From positions 1-64,000 of the forward strand of contig NZ_JBDZDS010000008.1 in assembly GCF_040045035.1 (NCBI RefSeq): a stretch of DNA of 64,000 nt, given 5' to 3'. A program made the position numbers and the translations under genes. Below the pieces are notes generated by a model that was not told the DNA's origin, did no database searches, and saw only the letters and a list, made by a program, of their open reading frames with translations. The DNA is from Pseudaminobacter sp040045035 (lineage in GTDB: Bacteria; Pseudomonadota; Alphaproteobacteria; Rhizobiales; Rhizobiaceae). How positions within the stretch are numbered: the first letter of the stretch is position 1; each line of letters begins with the position of its first letter. Of this stretch, positions 43,992 to 52,941 are shown in pieces.

Positions 43992-45501
43992 TACGCACGC
44001 GCTCGTTCCCGATAGCCGGCAGAGTGAAGTGGAACGTGGCGCCGCCATAGTTGTTCCTGCTCACCGACAATTCCCCGCCATGCGCTTCCACGATCCGCTT
44101 GGAGATGGAAAGGCCGACGCCCATTCCGCCGGGCTTGGTGGTGACGAAGGGCGTGAAAAGCTGCGCCGCGATCTCGTCCGAGATGCCGGGTCCGGTATCC
44201 GCGACCTCCACGAGGACCATGCCGCTGCCGTTCGAGGCGGTCCGGATGATGAGCTCCCGGCGCTCGCTGTGGCGCATCGCCTCCATGGCGTTGCGCATCA
44301 GGTTGGTCAGCACCTGCTGGATCTGTACGCGGTCGACCATGACCATGGCCGCTCCCGGTTCGAACTCGAACACCGACCGCACGCCGCGCTCGCGGGAGCC
44401 GGCCAGCGCCAGTGCGCCTGCTTCCTCGACCAGCCGGCGAACGTCTGTCGGCGCCTTCTCCGTCTCGCCGCGCGTCACGAACTCGCGAAGATGCCTGATG
44501 ATCTGGCCGGCGCGGAACGACTGCCGCGCGGTCTCCTCCAGGGCATCTCGCATCCTGACGGCGAGGCTGTCGTCCATGTCGCGCAGCAGGCGAATACAGC
44601 CCTGCACATAGTTGGCGATTGCCGAAAGCGGATGGTTCAGCTCGTGGGCAAGCGTGGACGCCATCTCGCCGAGCTCGTTGAGACGTGCCAGCCTGGCGAG
44701 TTCGCCCTGTATCTCGTGCAGGCGCGTCTCTGAGGCCTGGCGCTCGGTCAGGTCGTGGATGAAGCCGGTGAAGTAGGTCTTGTCGCCGGACTTCATCTCG
44801 CCGACCACGAGCTTCATGGGAAATATGGTGCCGTCCTTGCGGCGGCCGACCACGACCCGGTTGATGCCGATGATGCGTTTTCGATGCGTCTCGAGATAGC
44901 GGCTTATGTAGCTGTCGTGCTCGCTGCGATAGGGCTCCGGCATGAGCATGCGAACATTCTGCCCGACTGCCTCCGCCTCGGTGTAGCCGAATTGGCGCAC
45001 CGCGGCGGCGTTGAAGGTGATGATCGTGCCGTCCTTCTCTATCACGACCGTCGCGTCGGGAACTGTGTCGAGGATGGAGCGGATATGCGCCTCGCGGGCT
45101 TCGAGCTCCCGCTCGGCCTGCTCCATCATGTGACGGGCATGGTGGAGCATCTCCCCCATCCAGGCGACGGCGAGCCCCACGATCGCAAACAGCGCGAACA
45201 GGATTGCATTGTCCGGCAAATTCGCCAGCATGCCGCCCAGATACCAGGCCGCCGCCAGTGACAGCCCAAGCGCCATCAGACCGGGCCCGATGCCACCGGC
45301 GATGGAGGCGACCAATATGGCCGGAATGAAGAGGATGAAGCCTGCCTTGCCCTCCAGAACGCCCTGCAGCAGGAATCGGATCGCAAATGCGACAGCGACA
45401 GCAAGCAGCGCCAGGATGTAGCCAGCCACGCCGTCGAAGTGGCGGGAAAAAACCGCCTGAAGAACGCGGCCTTTCAGGACGGAAACATCTCTTGGCGGCA
45501 T
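43984..45501 (-). CDS. fixL: Oxygen-sensing histidine kinase FixL
   Basis: Membrane kinase whose heme-PAS domain senses O2. The 505-residue protein has four hydrophobic segments (about 25-115), a PAS domain (about 140-255) with the heme-ligand histidine H195 in EHDSYISRY and the O2-switch arginine R215 in NRVVVGRRKDG, the kinase H-box AHELNHPL (H286), then ATP-binding motifs MRNAMEAM, DTGPGI and GGMGVGLS. These match FixL of Bradyrhizobium and Sinorhizobium; the H-box reads HELNHPL where HELNQPL is usual. Order fixL-fixJ as in rhizobia. Confidence 0.94.
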   Translation of the reverse strand: MPPRDVSVLKGRVLQAVFSRHFDGVAGYILALLAVAVAFAIRFLLQGVLEGKAGFILFIPAILVASIAGGIGPGLMALGLSLAAAWYLGGMLANLPDNAILFALFAIVGLAVAWMGEMLHHARHMMEQAERELEAREAHIRSILDTVPDATVVIEKDGTIITFNAAAVRQFGYTEAEAVGQNVRMLMPEPYRSEHDSYISRYLETHRKRIIGINRVVVGRRKDGTIFPMKLVVGEMKSGDKTYFTGFIHDLTERQASETRLHEIQGELARLARLNELGEMASTLAHELNHPLSAIANYVQGCIRLLRDMDDSLAVRMRDALEETARQSFRAGQIIRHLREFVTRGETEKAPTDVRRLVEEAGALALAGSRERGVRSVFEFEPGAAMVMVDRVQIQQVLTNLMRNAMEAMRHSERRELIIRTASNGSGMVLVEVADTGPGISDEIAAQLFTPFVTTKPGGMGVGLSISKRIVEAHGGELSVSRNNYGGATFHFTLPAIGNERVRND

Positions 45502-45660
45502 GATGCGGGCACCAAGTTCCAGAACTTGCTTTTATCACATGGGAATTAGAGCAACGATGGGGAAAATCCCGCTTTCCGCTGGTGGGAATGCCGGTGATTT
45601 TCCGACGTATCCAGTGCTTTACGGCCGTTTCTGTGCGGAAAGCGAGAGGCGGTACGTGGG

Positions 45661-45690
45661 GGAAAGAAAGGGGCTGTCAGGCAGCCCCCG
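45661..45690 (-). terminator. Intrinsic terminator of the bactofilin-like gene
   Basis: GGGGCTG (45670-45676) pairs with CAGCCCC (45682-45688). Read on the minus strand the stem is followed by TTTCTTTCC, so it ends transcription coming from 46940-45741, about 50 bases past that gene. Confidence 0.7.
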
Positions 45691-45740
45691 ACGCCACTGG
45701 GGTGGCATAAGGCGTGCCCGGAGAGGATGGATCAGGGTCT

Positions 45741-46940
45741 TCAGGTCTTGGTATTTCCGCGCGGCACGTCCGCCGGCTGCTGAGGCGGCACCTCCGCGGC
45801 TGGCGTGCGCCGGGAGAGCGCATCCAGGATCCAGGCAACGAGGCCGCCAAGGCCCATGAACAGGATGAGAAGGTTGATCAGCCAGCCGAAGAACGGGATG
45901 AAGTTCAAGGCGGCGGCGATGACGAGGCCAATGAAAAGAACGGCAAGGCGCGCCGACATGGTGGTCGGCAGCTCGCCCAGCGCATCGGCCACGCGCCACG
46001 AAAGCGCATAGATGCCGAGCAGATAGCCGGCGACCCAGAATACCGTTATCGCCAGCAGTATGACCGGTATGAGCGGGATGCCGATCACCGACATCGCACT
46101 GATCGGGATGAGGCCGATGAGCATGCCCAGGCCGAGCACGCCGAGCCCCATGGACAGGAACGGCCTGCGGATCGTGCGTTCGCGCAGGCTTTCGACGGTA
46201 AGCGGAGCCACCGCGAGAAGAATTGCCGCCGCGACGAACAGGAAGGCCAGGGTGACGAGAAAGCTGAAGAACACCGCCAGGAATGATGGCCACAGATGCG
46301 GCATGCGCACGTTCTGGCGGAAGAAGCCCATCTCGCCGAACGGCTCCAGTTTTTCGAAATGCACCTTGTCGGGTGCGATCACGCCCGGCGCGATTTCGAT
46401 CGGCTCGGGCGCGGAATAGGTCAGTTCGCCGCCGATCTTGGCGTCTGGTCCGAAGGTCAGCTTGGCGGCGGCCAGCCGCGCGTCGCCGGCAATCGGGGCG
46501 TTGACGGTCAGCGAACGCCCCCGTGCGAGCAGGCTGCCCGAAATGGGTGCATCGATGGTGATCGTTCCGCCGCCGATCCTGGCGTTGCCGCCGATGGTCG
46601 CGCCTTGGCGGACGTCCACGTCGAAGCCGCTGGCCGTCAGGTCGCCTCCGACCGGCTGGCTGACTTTCACGGCAAAGCCCGCCGCGTAAAGATCTTCTCC
46701 CACCGGCGCGTCCACATCCACGTCGAAGCCGGCGGCATGGGCGTCCTTCTCCACCTTTCCGGTGATGTCCACCGAATAGCCCGCCGCCAGCGCGTCGCGG
46801 GGGCTCGGCTCGGAAAGCTTGGCGCTCGTGCCGGATACGTATGTATCGCCACCGAAGACAAAGCGCGCGTCGGCGCTGGCCGGCGCTGCCATCAGAAACG
46901 CACCGAGCAAAGCAAAACCGCAGCAACGAAGAATGCGCAT
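45741..46940 (-). CDS. Bactofilin-like repeat domain fused to a multi-helix membrane domain
   Basis: 399-residue protein: a Sec signal (FALLGAFLMAAPASA), then roughly 120 residues of approximate 20-residue repeats with the pattern AAGFxVxVxxPVGxDL, as in beta-helical polymer-forming proteins, then five or six hydrophobic segments (about 205-375) and a short tail. This combination resembles alphaproteobacterial polymer-forming membrane proteins of unknown role. GGGAGGA precedes ATG 46940. A FixK-like box lies about 120 bases upstream in the region it shares with the acyl-CoA synthetase gene. Confidence 0.75.
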   Translation of the reverse strand: MRILRCCGFALLGAFLMAAPASADARFVFGGDTYVSGTSAKLSEPSPRDALAAGYSVDITGKVEKDAHAAGFDVDVDAPVGEDLYAAGFAVKVSQPVGGDLTASGFDVDVRQGATIGGNARIGGGTITIDAPISGSLLARGRSLTVNAPIAGDARLAAAKLTFGPDAKIGGELTYSAPEPIEIAPGVIAPDKVHFEKLEPFGEMGFFRQNVRMPHLWPSFLAVFFSFLVTLAFLFVAAAILLAVAPLTVESLRERTIRRPFLSMGLGVLGLGMLIGLIPISAMSVIGIPLIPVILLAITVFWVAGYLLGIYALSWRVADALGELPTTMSARLAVLFIGLVIAAALNFIPFFGWLINLLILFMGLGGLVAWILDALSRRTPAAEVPPQQPADVPRGNTKT

Positions 46941-47054
46941 CCGTGTTTCCTCCCGATGGCGAAAACGCCCGCTGCAGCTGCGAACCCCGCGCGAAGCATG
47001 GCTTGTCTGCGAGCCGCCGCATTGATCGCGCTCAAGCCGAAATCGCATTTCGGT

Positions 47055-47068
47055 TTGACCCAGTTCAA
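47055..47068. promoter_or_regulatory. FNR/FixK-like box between the bactofilin-like and acyl-CoA synthetase genes
   Basis: TTGAC-CCAG-TTCAA, one base off TTGAY-N4-RTCAA in the right half. The centre is 61 bases before the synthetase start, so a class II promoter would leave a leader of about 20 bases. Leftward the leader would be about 80 bases. Confidence 0.6.
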
Positions 47069-47122
47069 GGACGCCCCACAATGCGACGGTAGTTTCGCCG
47101 GATTGCCGAGAGGAGCTCGCCC

Positions 47123-49819
47123 ATGACCATCCGGAATCTCGAATATGCCGTTCATCCAAAATCCGTCGCCGTCATCGGCGCTTCCGTGCGCGAAGGTTCG
47201 GTGGGGCGCGTGGTCATGGACAACATCGTCGCCGGTGGCTTCGAAGGCGAGATCTGGCCGGTCAACCCAAAGTATGACCTCGTCGCAGGCCGGCGGTGTT
47301 ATGCGCGCGTGAAGGACATCCCGGGGGTTCCGGACCTGGCGGTCATCGTGACGCCGCCGTCGGTGGTTCCCGATCTCATCCGCCAGCTCGGCGAGAAGGG
47401 GACGCGCGCGGCGGTCGCCATCACGGCCGGCTTCAACGCGGAAAACGGGCTGAGACAGGCGATGCTGGACGCAGCGAGGCCGTTCCTGTTCCGCATCATC
47501 GGGCCGAATACGGTTGGCCTGATCATCCCCTGGGCAAAGCTCAATGCCAGCTTCGCGCACATGGCGGTCAAGCCGGGAGGGGTCGCGCTGCTTTCCCAGT
47601 CGGGTGCGATCGCCACGTCGCTGATCGACTGGGCGGCGGACAGCCGCGTCGGCTTTTCCCATATCGTGTCGCTGGGTGACATGGCCGATGTCGATGTGGC
47701 GGACTGGCTCGATCTCTTGGCGGGCGACGCCAAAACCCGCGCCATCGTGATGTATCTGGAGTCCATCCCGCATCCGAGGAAATTCATGTCGGCGGCACGC
47801 GCCGCCGCCCGGCTGAAACCCGTGGTGGCGATCAAGCCGGGAAGGCACGCGGAAGCCGCCAAGGCGGCGGCGACGCATACCGGCGCCCTCTCGGCTACCG
47901 ACCGCGTGGTCGACGCGGCCCTGCGCCGCGCGGGCATTCTGCGGGTCCGCGGGCTGTCGGAACTTTTCGACGCCACCGAGACCATCGCCCGCTTCGCGCC
48001 GCTGGACAGGGCGAGGGTCGGCATCGTTACCAATGGCGGCGGCGCAGGCGTGCTCGCCGTGGATCAGCTGATGGACTGCAACGGCGATCTGGCCGAACTT
48101 TCGGAAGAGACGATCGCTCGCCTGGATCGCTCCATGCCGGCGACCTGGTCGAGGGCCAATCCCGTCGACATCATCGGTGACGCGCCGCCGGAGCGCTACA
48201 CGCTGGCGGTCGAGGCGACCGCCGCCGATCCGGGGGTCGATGCGCTGCTGGTGATGAACTGCCCGACCGGGCTGGCCTCGCCGGTTCAGGCGGCGACCGC
48301 CGTGGCGTCGCTGGTGAAATCGGGGATGATCGCCGGCAAGCCGGTGCTCGCCTCCTGGCTGGGCGAGCACACCGCCCGTGCCGGCCGCCAGGTGCTGCAG
48401 GAGGCGGGCGTCGCGACCTACGAGACCCCTTCCGACGCGGCGACGGCCGTCTCCTATCTCAGTGAATGGTCGCGCGCCCAGAAGGCGCTGCTGCGGGTAC
48501 CTCCAAGGCGCAGCGAGGACATCTTCGGCGATCGGGAGGCGGTGCTGTCGATTTTCCGCCGGGCTGCCTCGGAAGGACGCCGCATGCTGACCGAACCGGA
48601 AGCCAAAGCGGTCATCGCGGCCTATGGAGTGCCAGTTCCCGAGACGGCGATCGCCCGCACGCCGCAGGAGGTGGAAGAAGCTGCGCGTCGATTGCTGGCG
48701 CATGGCGGCAAGGTCGTGGTCAAGGTTCTGTCCGGAACGCTTACCCACAAATCCGACGTCGGCGGCGTGGTTTTGGACATCGCCACGCCGGCGGCGGCGC
48801 GGGAAGCCGCCGAGGAGATCGAGAGGCGCGTCCGGCAGTACGCCGGCGCCGGCGCTATCGAAGGCTTCGTGGTGCAGCCGATGGTCGTGCGCAAGCACGC
48901 CCAGGAGCTGATCCTGGGCGTCAACAGCGATCCGATCTTCGGGCCGGTGGTTCTTTTCGGCGCTGGCGGCACTGCGGTGGAGGTGATGGACGACACCGCG
49001 ATCGCGCTGCCGCCGCTCGACGATGTGCTCGCGGGCGACCTGATCGACCGCACGCGCATCGGGCGGCTGCTTGCCGGCTATCGCGACCGCAAGCCCGCCG
49101 ATCGGCGTGCCATAGCGCTTGCGCTCGACAGCCTGTCGCAGTTGGTCGTCGAATTTCCCTGCATCGTGTCGATGGACATCAACCCTTTGCTCGCCGACGA
49201 GGATGGGGTGCTGGCGCTCGATGCCCGTATCGAGATCGAGCCGAGCCGTGTCGAGCGTCCCGGTCCCAATCCCGACATGGCCATCAGGCCTTATCCGGCC
49301 GAGTGGCAGAAGGACGTTGTGCTGGGCGGGAAGACTTTCCGCATCCGGCCGATCAAGCCGGCGGATGTCGAGTTCTATCCGGCGTTCCGCGAGAGGATCA
49401 CGCCTGAGGACCTGCGCATGCGCTTTCTCGCATCGTGGAAGACCTTCCCCGATCAGATGCTGCTCAGGCTCACGCAACTCGACTATGAGCGCGAAATGGC
49501 CTTCATCGCGCTGGACATCGCCAATGGCGACCTCGCCGGCATCGTTCGGCTTTCGGCCGATCCGGACCACGAAGTCGCCGAATATGCGATCCTTGTCCGC
49601 AGCGACTTTCAAGGCAAAGGCGTGGGCTGGGCCTTGCTCCGCCACCTGATCGATTACGCCGCGGCGGACGGGCTGAAACGGATCGAGGGCATCATTCTCA
49701 ACGAAAACACGAAGATGCTGGGGATGTGCCGGGAACTGGGCTTCACCATCAGGCATCATCCGTCGGAACTGGGCCTCTCCCTTGCAACGCTCCCACTTGG
49801 AGAACAGTCGGGGGCCTGA
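47123..49819 (+). CDS. NDP-forming acyl-CoA synthetase with C-terminal GNAT acetyltransferase (Pat-like)
   Basis: 898-residue multidomain protein. It has a CoA-binding Rossmann domain (SVAVIGASVREGSVG), a succinyl-CoA-ligase-like part with the conserved His of ATHTGALS (near 252), an ATP-grasp part (GKVVVKVLSGTLTHKSDVGG near 535) and a GNAT domain (about 735-898) with acetyl-CoA motif RSDFQGKGVGWALL (near 826). Such proteins either make acetyl-CoA/ATP from acetate species or act as lysine acetyltransferases of metabolic enzymes (Pat/PatZ). Its FixK-type promoter site suggests use during oxygen limitation. Confidence 0.88.
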   Translation: MTIRNLEYAVHPKSVAVIGASVREGSVGRVVMDNIVAGGFEGEIWPVNPKYDLVAGRRCYARVKDIPGVPDLAVIVTPPSVVPDLIRQLGEKGTRAAVAITAGFNAENGLRQAMLDAARPFLFRIIGPNTVGLIIPWAKLNASFAHMAVKPGGVALLSQSGAIATSLIDWAADSRVGFSHIVSLGDMADVDVADWLDLLAGDAKTRAIVMYLESIPHPRKFMSAARAAARLKPVVAIKPGRHAEAAKAAATHTGALSATDRVVDAALRRAGILRVRGLSELFDATETIARFAPLDRARVGIVTNGGGAGVLAVDQLMDCNGDLAELSEETIARLDRSMPATWSRANPVDIIGDAPPERYTLAVEATAADPGVDALLVMNCPTGLASPVQAATAVASLVKSGMIAGKPVLASWLGEHTARAGRQVLQEAGVATYETPSDAATAVSYLSEWSRAQKALLRVPPRRSEDIFGDREAVLSIFRRAASEGRRMLTEPEAKAVIAAYGVPVPETAIARTPQEVEEAARRLLAHGGKVVVKVLSGTLTHKSDVGGVVLDIATPAAAREAAEEIERRVRQYAGAGAIEGFVVQPMVVRKHAQELILGVNSDPIFGPVVLFGAGGTAVEVMDDTAIALPPLDDVLAGDLIDRTRIGRLLAGYRDRKPADRRAIALALDSLSQLVVEFPCIVSMDINPLLADEDGVLALDARIEIEPSRVERPGPNPDMAIRPYPAEWQKDVVLGGKTFRIRPIKPADVEFYPAFRERITPEDLRMRFLASWKTFPDQMLLRLTQLDYEREMAFIALDIANGDLAGIVRLSADPDHEVAEYAILVRSDFQGKGVGWALLRHLIDYAAADGLKRIEGIILNENTKMLGMCRELGFTIRHHPSELGLSLATLPLGEQSGA

Positions 49820-49847
49820 TGCCATTTCAGGCGGGGGGTGGTGCGGC

Positions 49848-50669
49848 TCAACTCGACATGAAGCGGTTTAGCCCCCTGTCATCCAGCAGCGAACGGGTGA
49901 CGCCGCCGAAGACCCACTCCCGCAGCCTGCTGTGGCCATAGGCGCCGGATACGATCAGGTCGGCATGGATCGATCTTGCGAATGCGCAGAGTGCCTTGCT
50001 TTCGTTCTCTCCGGCGGTGATCTCCGGGCGTGCCTTGACGCCGTGCCGCATCAGGAATGCGGCGACGTCGTCCACGCCGGCGCTTGAGACCGAGCCTTCC
50101 GTCTGCTCGACCGTGACGACGACCACCTCCTGCGCGCGCAAAAGCAGCGGAAGGGCGTCGGCGACTGCCCGGCGGGCCTCGCGCGTGTCCTTCCAGGCGA
50201 CAACCGCCTTCTCGCCAACCAGCTGGTTTGCCTCGCCGGCCGCCACCAGAACCGGTCGCCCCGCGTTGAGGACCAGGCTGCCGATATCGGTCGACCGATA
50301 GGCATTGATGCTGGAAGCCGTGTCGGGCGAACTCGTGACGATGAGGTCGGCTGCACGCGCCGCCTCAATGACGAGACGAGTGGGAAGCGCCAGCGCCTCG
50401 CGCCATTCGAGCTCGACCGTCGTGCCGGCAAAGTTTTCCACCTTGGCGCGCAGTTCGGCAAATCTGGCCTCGATGTCCTCGCGCTCGCACTCGATGAGCT
50501 CGCCGTCGAACACCATGCCGTCGGCTGACGCCATCGGCGGCGGGACGTCGGCAGCCGCAAGACCGATCAAGCGGGCATCGAAACGCTTGGCCAGGTCGAC
50601 CGCCAGCCGGACGAGCGAGTTGTCGTGGCGGTTGATGTCGAGATTGAGGAGGATCGATCTGTAGGTCAC
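49848..50669 (-). CDS. Universal stress protein with two tandem Usp domains
   Basis: 273-residue cytosolic protein. The first Usp domain (about 1-145) opens with RSILLNLDINRHDNSLVRLA; the second (about 150-273) ends in the nucleotide-binding signature GAYGHSRLREWVFGGVTRSLL. UspA-type proteins promote survival under stress, including low oxygen. A degenerate FixK-like box is centred 122 bases before its start. The gene converges on the acyl-CoA synthetase gene. Confidence 0.88.
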   Translation of the reverse strand: MTYRSILLNLDINRHDNSLVRLAVDLAKRFDARLIGLAAADVPPPMASADGMVFDGELIECEREDIEARFAELRAKVENFAGTTVELEWREALALPTRLVIEAARAADLIVTSSPDTASSINAYRSTDIGSLVLNAGRPVLVAAGEANQLVGEKAVVAWKDTREARRAVADALPLLLRAQEVVVVTVEQTEGSVSSAGVDDVAAFLMRHGVKARPEITAGENESKALCAFARSIHADLIVSGAYGHSRLREWVFGGVTRSLLDDRGLNRFMSS

Positions 50670-50784
50670 GGCGCCAACCCTTCATCCGGCATCACGGTTT
50701 CTCGACACGGCGAAAGTTCCGATTGGGTGCGTTCGCTTCGGTGAAGCGAGCATTCATTTCCTATACGCCGGACTGGCGCGCGCC

Positions 50785-50798
50785 TTGATCCGGGTCGA
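50785..50798. promoter_or_regulatory. Degenerate FNR/FixK-like box upstream of a universal stress gene
   Basis: TTGAT-CCGG-GTCGA has a perfect left half but GTCGA instead of RTCAA at the right. Class II spacing would place the transcription start about 81 bases before the 50669 start codon. Weaker than the other sites. Confidence 0.4.
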
Positions 50799-50848
50799 AG
50801 GCGGGCGGACACGAAGGAGATTTGCGACGGCATCGCGCGCCGGGCCTT

Positions 50849-51253
50849 TCACTGCTGTTGAAGCGACCGAATGTATTCAGCGAGTGCGAGAATCTTCTGC
50901 TGCGCGACGTTGGCATCCGCCCCATTGTTCTCCTCGCGAAACACGTTGCCCCATATGGGCATGGTCCGACCGCCATGCCCGGGCACGATGAAACGTCCGT
51001 CGATCGTGGCCAGAACCCTGTCGAGGGGAAATCGGCCACCGTTGTTCCTCTCGAGGACGGTGAGGTCCGCGGGTTTACGGGTGAGCACTTCGGCCATGAG
51101 GCCATCGCCCCGCCCCCGGACACCATGGCAGACGGCGCATGAATTCCGGAACTCCTCGGCGCCGTTCGCGGGCTGTTGCCCAAAGGCGCCGCCTGCCGGC
51201 ATGAGAGCTGCCATGACTAAGCATGCAAGGGCAAAGTCGGCTGGCCTTGTCAT
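50849..51253 (-). CDS. Periplasmic monoheme c-type cytochrome
   Basis: 134-residue protein with a Sec signal (LACLVMAALMPAGGAFG), a single heme-attachment site CAVCHG with an axial Met in TMPIWG about 75 residues later, and a C-terminal helix (ILALAEYIRSLQQQ). It would carry electrons between periplasmic or membrane oxidoreductases, possibly to a cbb3-type or nitrogen-oxide reductase encoded elsewhere. GGAG lies before ATG 51253. A near-perfect FixK box at class II spacing supports low-oxygen induction. Confidence 0.87.
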   Translation of the reverse strand: MTRPADFALACLVMAALMPAGGAFGQQPANGAEEFRNSCAVCHGVRGRGDGLMAEVLTRKPADLTVLERNNGGRFPLDRVLATIDGRFIVPGHGGRTMPIWGNVFREENNGADANVAQQKILALAEYIRSLQQQ

Positions 51254-51305
51254 ATCCGTCTCCTCCATTGCCTGCTGATCATAGGAACGGTGCGGCTTTG
51301 TCGCC

Positions 51306-51319
51306 TTGACGCGGATCAA
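51306..51319. promoter_or_regulatory. FNR/FixK-like box between cytochrome c and a universal stress gene
   Basis: TTGAC-GCGG-ATCAA fits TTGAY-N4-RTCAA. Leftward class II spacing leaves a leader of about 18 bases to the cytochrome gene, and rightward about 70 bases to the universal stress gene, so both may be controlled. Confidence 0.7.
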
Positions 51320-51424
51320 CGCGGGCAACAAGGCACCTGCCACCTTTTGATCCAGCGCAATGAAAAGCCTGTCCGCCTCGGCTAGAAGCTATGGCGGTTT
51401 CGCCTGTGGACCGGGAATTCCGTA

Positions 51425-52261
51425 ATGTTGTTCAAGACCCTCCTCAGCGTTGTCGGCGTTCACCAGTCGGACCAGGACGTGATGAGAGCGATCGACCTCT
51501 GTACCGAGATCGACGCCCATCTCTCCGTATTGGTCGTGGCCTTGGCGGCGCCGCCGCCGGTCGGGGCCTATGCCGCCGTCCTGTCGGAGCCGTGGCTCGA
51601 GGAACGGGAAGCCGACAACGCCGAGCTCAAGATCCGCGTGGACCAGCTGGCGGAACTCGCCGCGAAGGCCGGAGTGTCGTCCGATGTGAACGGCTGCTAT
51701 TCGGAACTGACCTGGGCCGACCAGGAGGTGGGACAACGCGCCCGCTATTCCGATTTGACCGTGATCGGGCCGGAGCTCCTGACGGACGGCCAGTTGACGA
51801 CGCTCGCCATAAGCGGCGCCATTTTCGAATCCGCCCGGCCGGTCCTGTTGTTGCCCGCCGGCAAGAGCCCGACCCTGCGGCCGAAGACCATCCTCGTGGC
51901 CTGGGATTCGCGCATCGAGTCCGCGCGGGCCGTCCACGAGGCAATGGCGCTCATGACGGGCGCGCAGCGCGTCCACGTCACGCTGGTCGATCCCTCGGCC
52001 GGTCTCGATCTCAGCGGACCCGAACCAGGGGCCGACGTTGCGACGTTTCTGGCTCGCCATGGCGTCAAAGTGGTGGTGGACCGTCTTCCCAGCGCCGGTC
52101 ATGAGGTGGCGCATGTGCTCAAGCGGCATGCCGCGGACCTCGACGCGGACATGATCGTCATGGGAGCCTACGGCCATTCGCGGCTGCGTGAGCGGATGTG
52201 GGGAGGGGTCACCAGGACCATGATCGAACAGGCCGATCTGCCGGTTTTCATGGCGCACTGA
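51425..52261 (+). CDS. Universal stress protein with two tandem Usp domains
   Basis: 278-residue protein with two Usp folds. The opening LFKTLLSVVGVHQSDQDVMRA replaces the usual N-terminus; the end GAYGHSRLRERMWGGVTRTMI is the ATP-binding signature. It differs clearly from the Usp at 49848-50669, so the two are not a recent duplication. It diverges from the cytochrome c gene with the shared FixK-like box between. Confidence 0.88.
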   Translation: MLFKTLLSVVGVHQSDQDVMRAIDLCTEIDAHLSVLVVALAAPPPVGAYAAVLSEPWLEEREADNAELKIRVDQLAELAAKAGVSSDVNGCYSELTWADQEVGQRARYSDLTVIGPELLTDGQLTTLAISGAIFESARPVLLLPAGKSPTLRPKTILVAWDSRIESARAVHEAMALMTGAQRVHVTLVDPSAGLDLSGPEPGADVATFLARHGVKVVVDRLPSAGHEVAHVLKRHAADLDADMIVMGAYGHSRLRERMWGGVTRTMIEQADLPVFMAH

Positions 52262-52295
52262 ATGGCTGGTCCCGAAGCGCTTTTGGCGCGAAAGC

Positions 52296-52781
52296 CTAGT
52301 GCTTTTCCCGAGCCGGGCGCCTGGAAATCTCTTCGCCCTCCAACGCCTGCCTTCCGGTCAGGGTTTTGAGTGCGACGCGATAGAATATGTGGGTGGGATC
52401 GCGCACCACGGGCTGCGGACCGGGCTTCAACCCGCCCGGCTCCCACCAGTTGGGACGATCATGCAGCAGCGACCAGGCATGTTCGCGCTCGCGCTTCCAT
52501 TGCGGGGTGTCGGTCAGCTCCTCGTAAACGCCGTAAGCGATGGCGCTGCGCCATTCCCGATGTCCAGAGAATTCGTCCACCTGGACGCATACCTGGGGAT
52601 TGGCGCGCATCCAGTCGATCTTCTGACCGGGCATGGAAAAGCTATAGAGATGGTCCTCGGCATAGGCGAGGTTGATCGGCACGACATAGGGTTGGTTATC
52701 CTTCGTGCATGCCAATCGCCCGAACCGGGATGCCGCGAGGAGGTCTACGATTTCCCGTCGTGTCATTTCCCGTATGAACAT
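52296..52781 (-). CDS. Pyridoxamine-5'-phosphate-oxidase-like flavin-binding protein
   Basis: 161-residue split-barrel protein: REMTRREIVDLLAASRFGRLAC, then PYVVPINLAYAEDHLYSFSM and VCVQVDEFSGHREWRSAIAYG. This is the PPOX/FMN-binding fold seen in stress-linked flavin reductases. ATG 52781 has GAGG upstream and starts at the conserved FIREMTR. It diverges from hsp20 across a region with a perfect FixK box. Actual substrate or cofactor (FMN, F420, heme) is not evident. Confidence 0.8.
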   Translation of the reverse strand: MFIREMTRREIVDLLAASRFGRLACTKDNQPYVVPINLAYAEDHLYSFSMPGQKIDWMRANPQVCVQVDEFSGHREWRSAIAYGVYEELTDTPQWKREREHAWSLLHDRPNWWEPGGLKPGPQPVVRDPTHIFYRVALKTLTGRQALEGEEISRRPAREKH

Positions 52782-52845
52782 CGCATTGCCTCGGGCGCAG
52801 CTCCCCACCGTTTGCCGAGCATGTCAGCCTCGGGCCGCCAGCGCG

Positions 52846-52859
52846 TTGATCCGGATCAA
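52846..52859. promoter_or_regulatory. Perfect FNR/FixK box between the PPOX and hsp20 genes
   Basis: TTGAT-CCGG-ATCAA, an exact palindromic FNR/FixK consensus. Class II spacing gives leaders of about 30 bases leftward (PPOX) and 48 rightward (Hsp20), so it can serve both divergent genes. Confidence 0.78.
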
Positions 52860-52941
52860 AGACGTGATGGCCTGGCCGCACTTAAGTTCGGACCATGGGC
52901 TGGCACGACCGCGGCTCATCGAGAGCAAGAGGGTATGGAGC

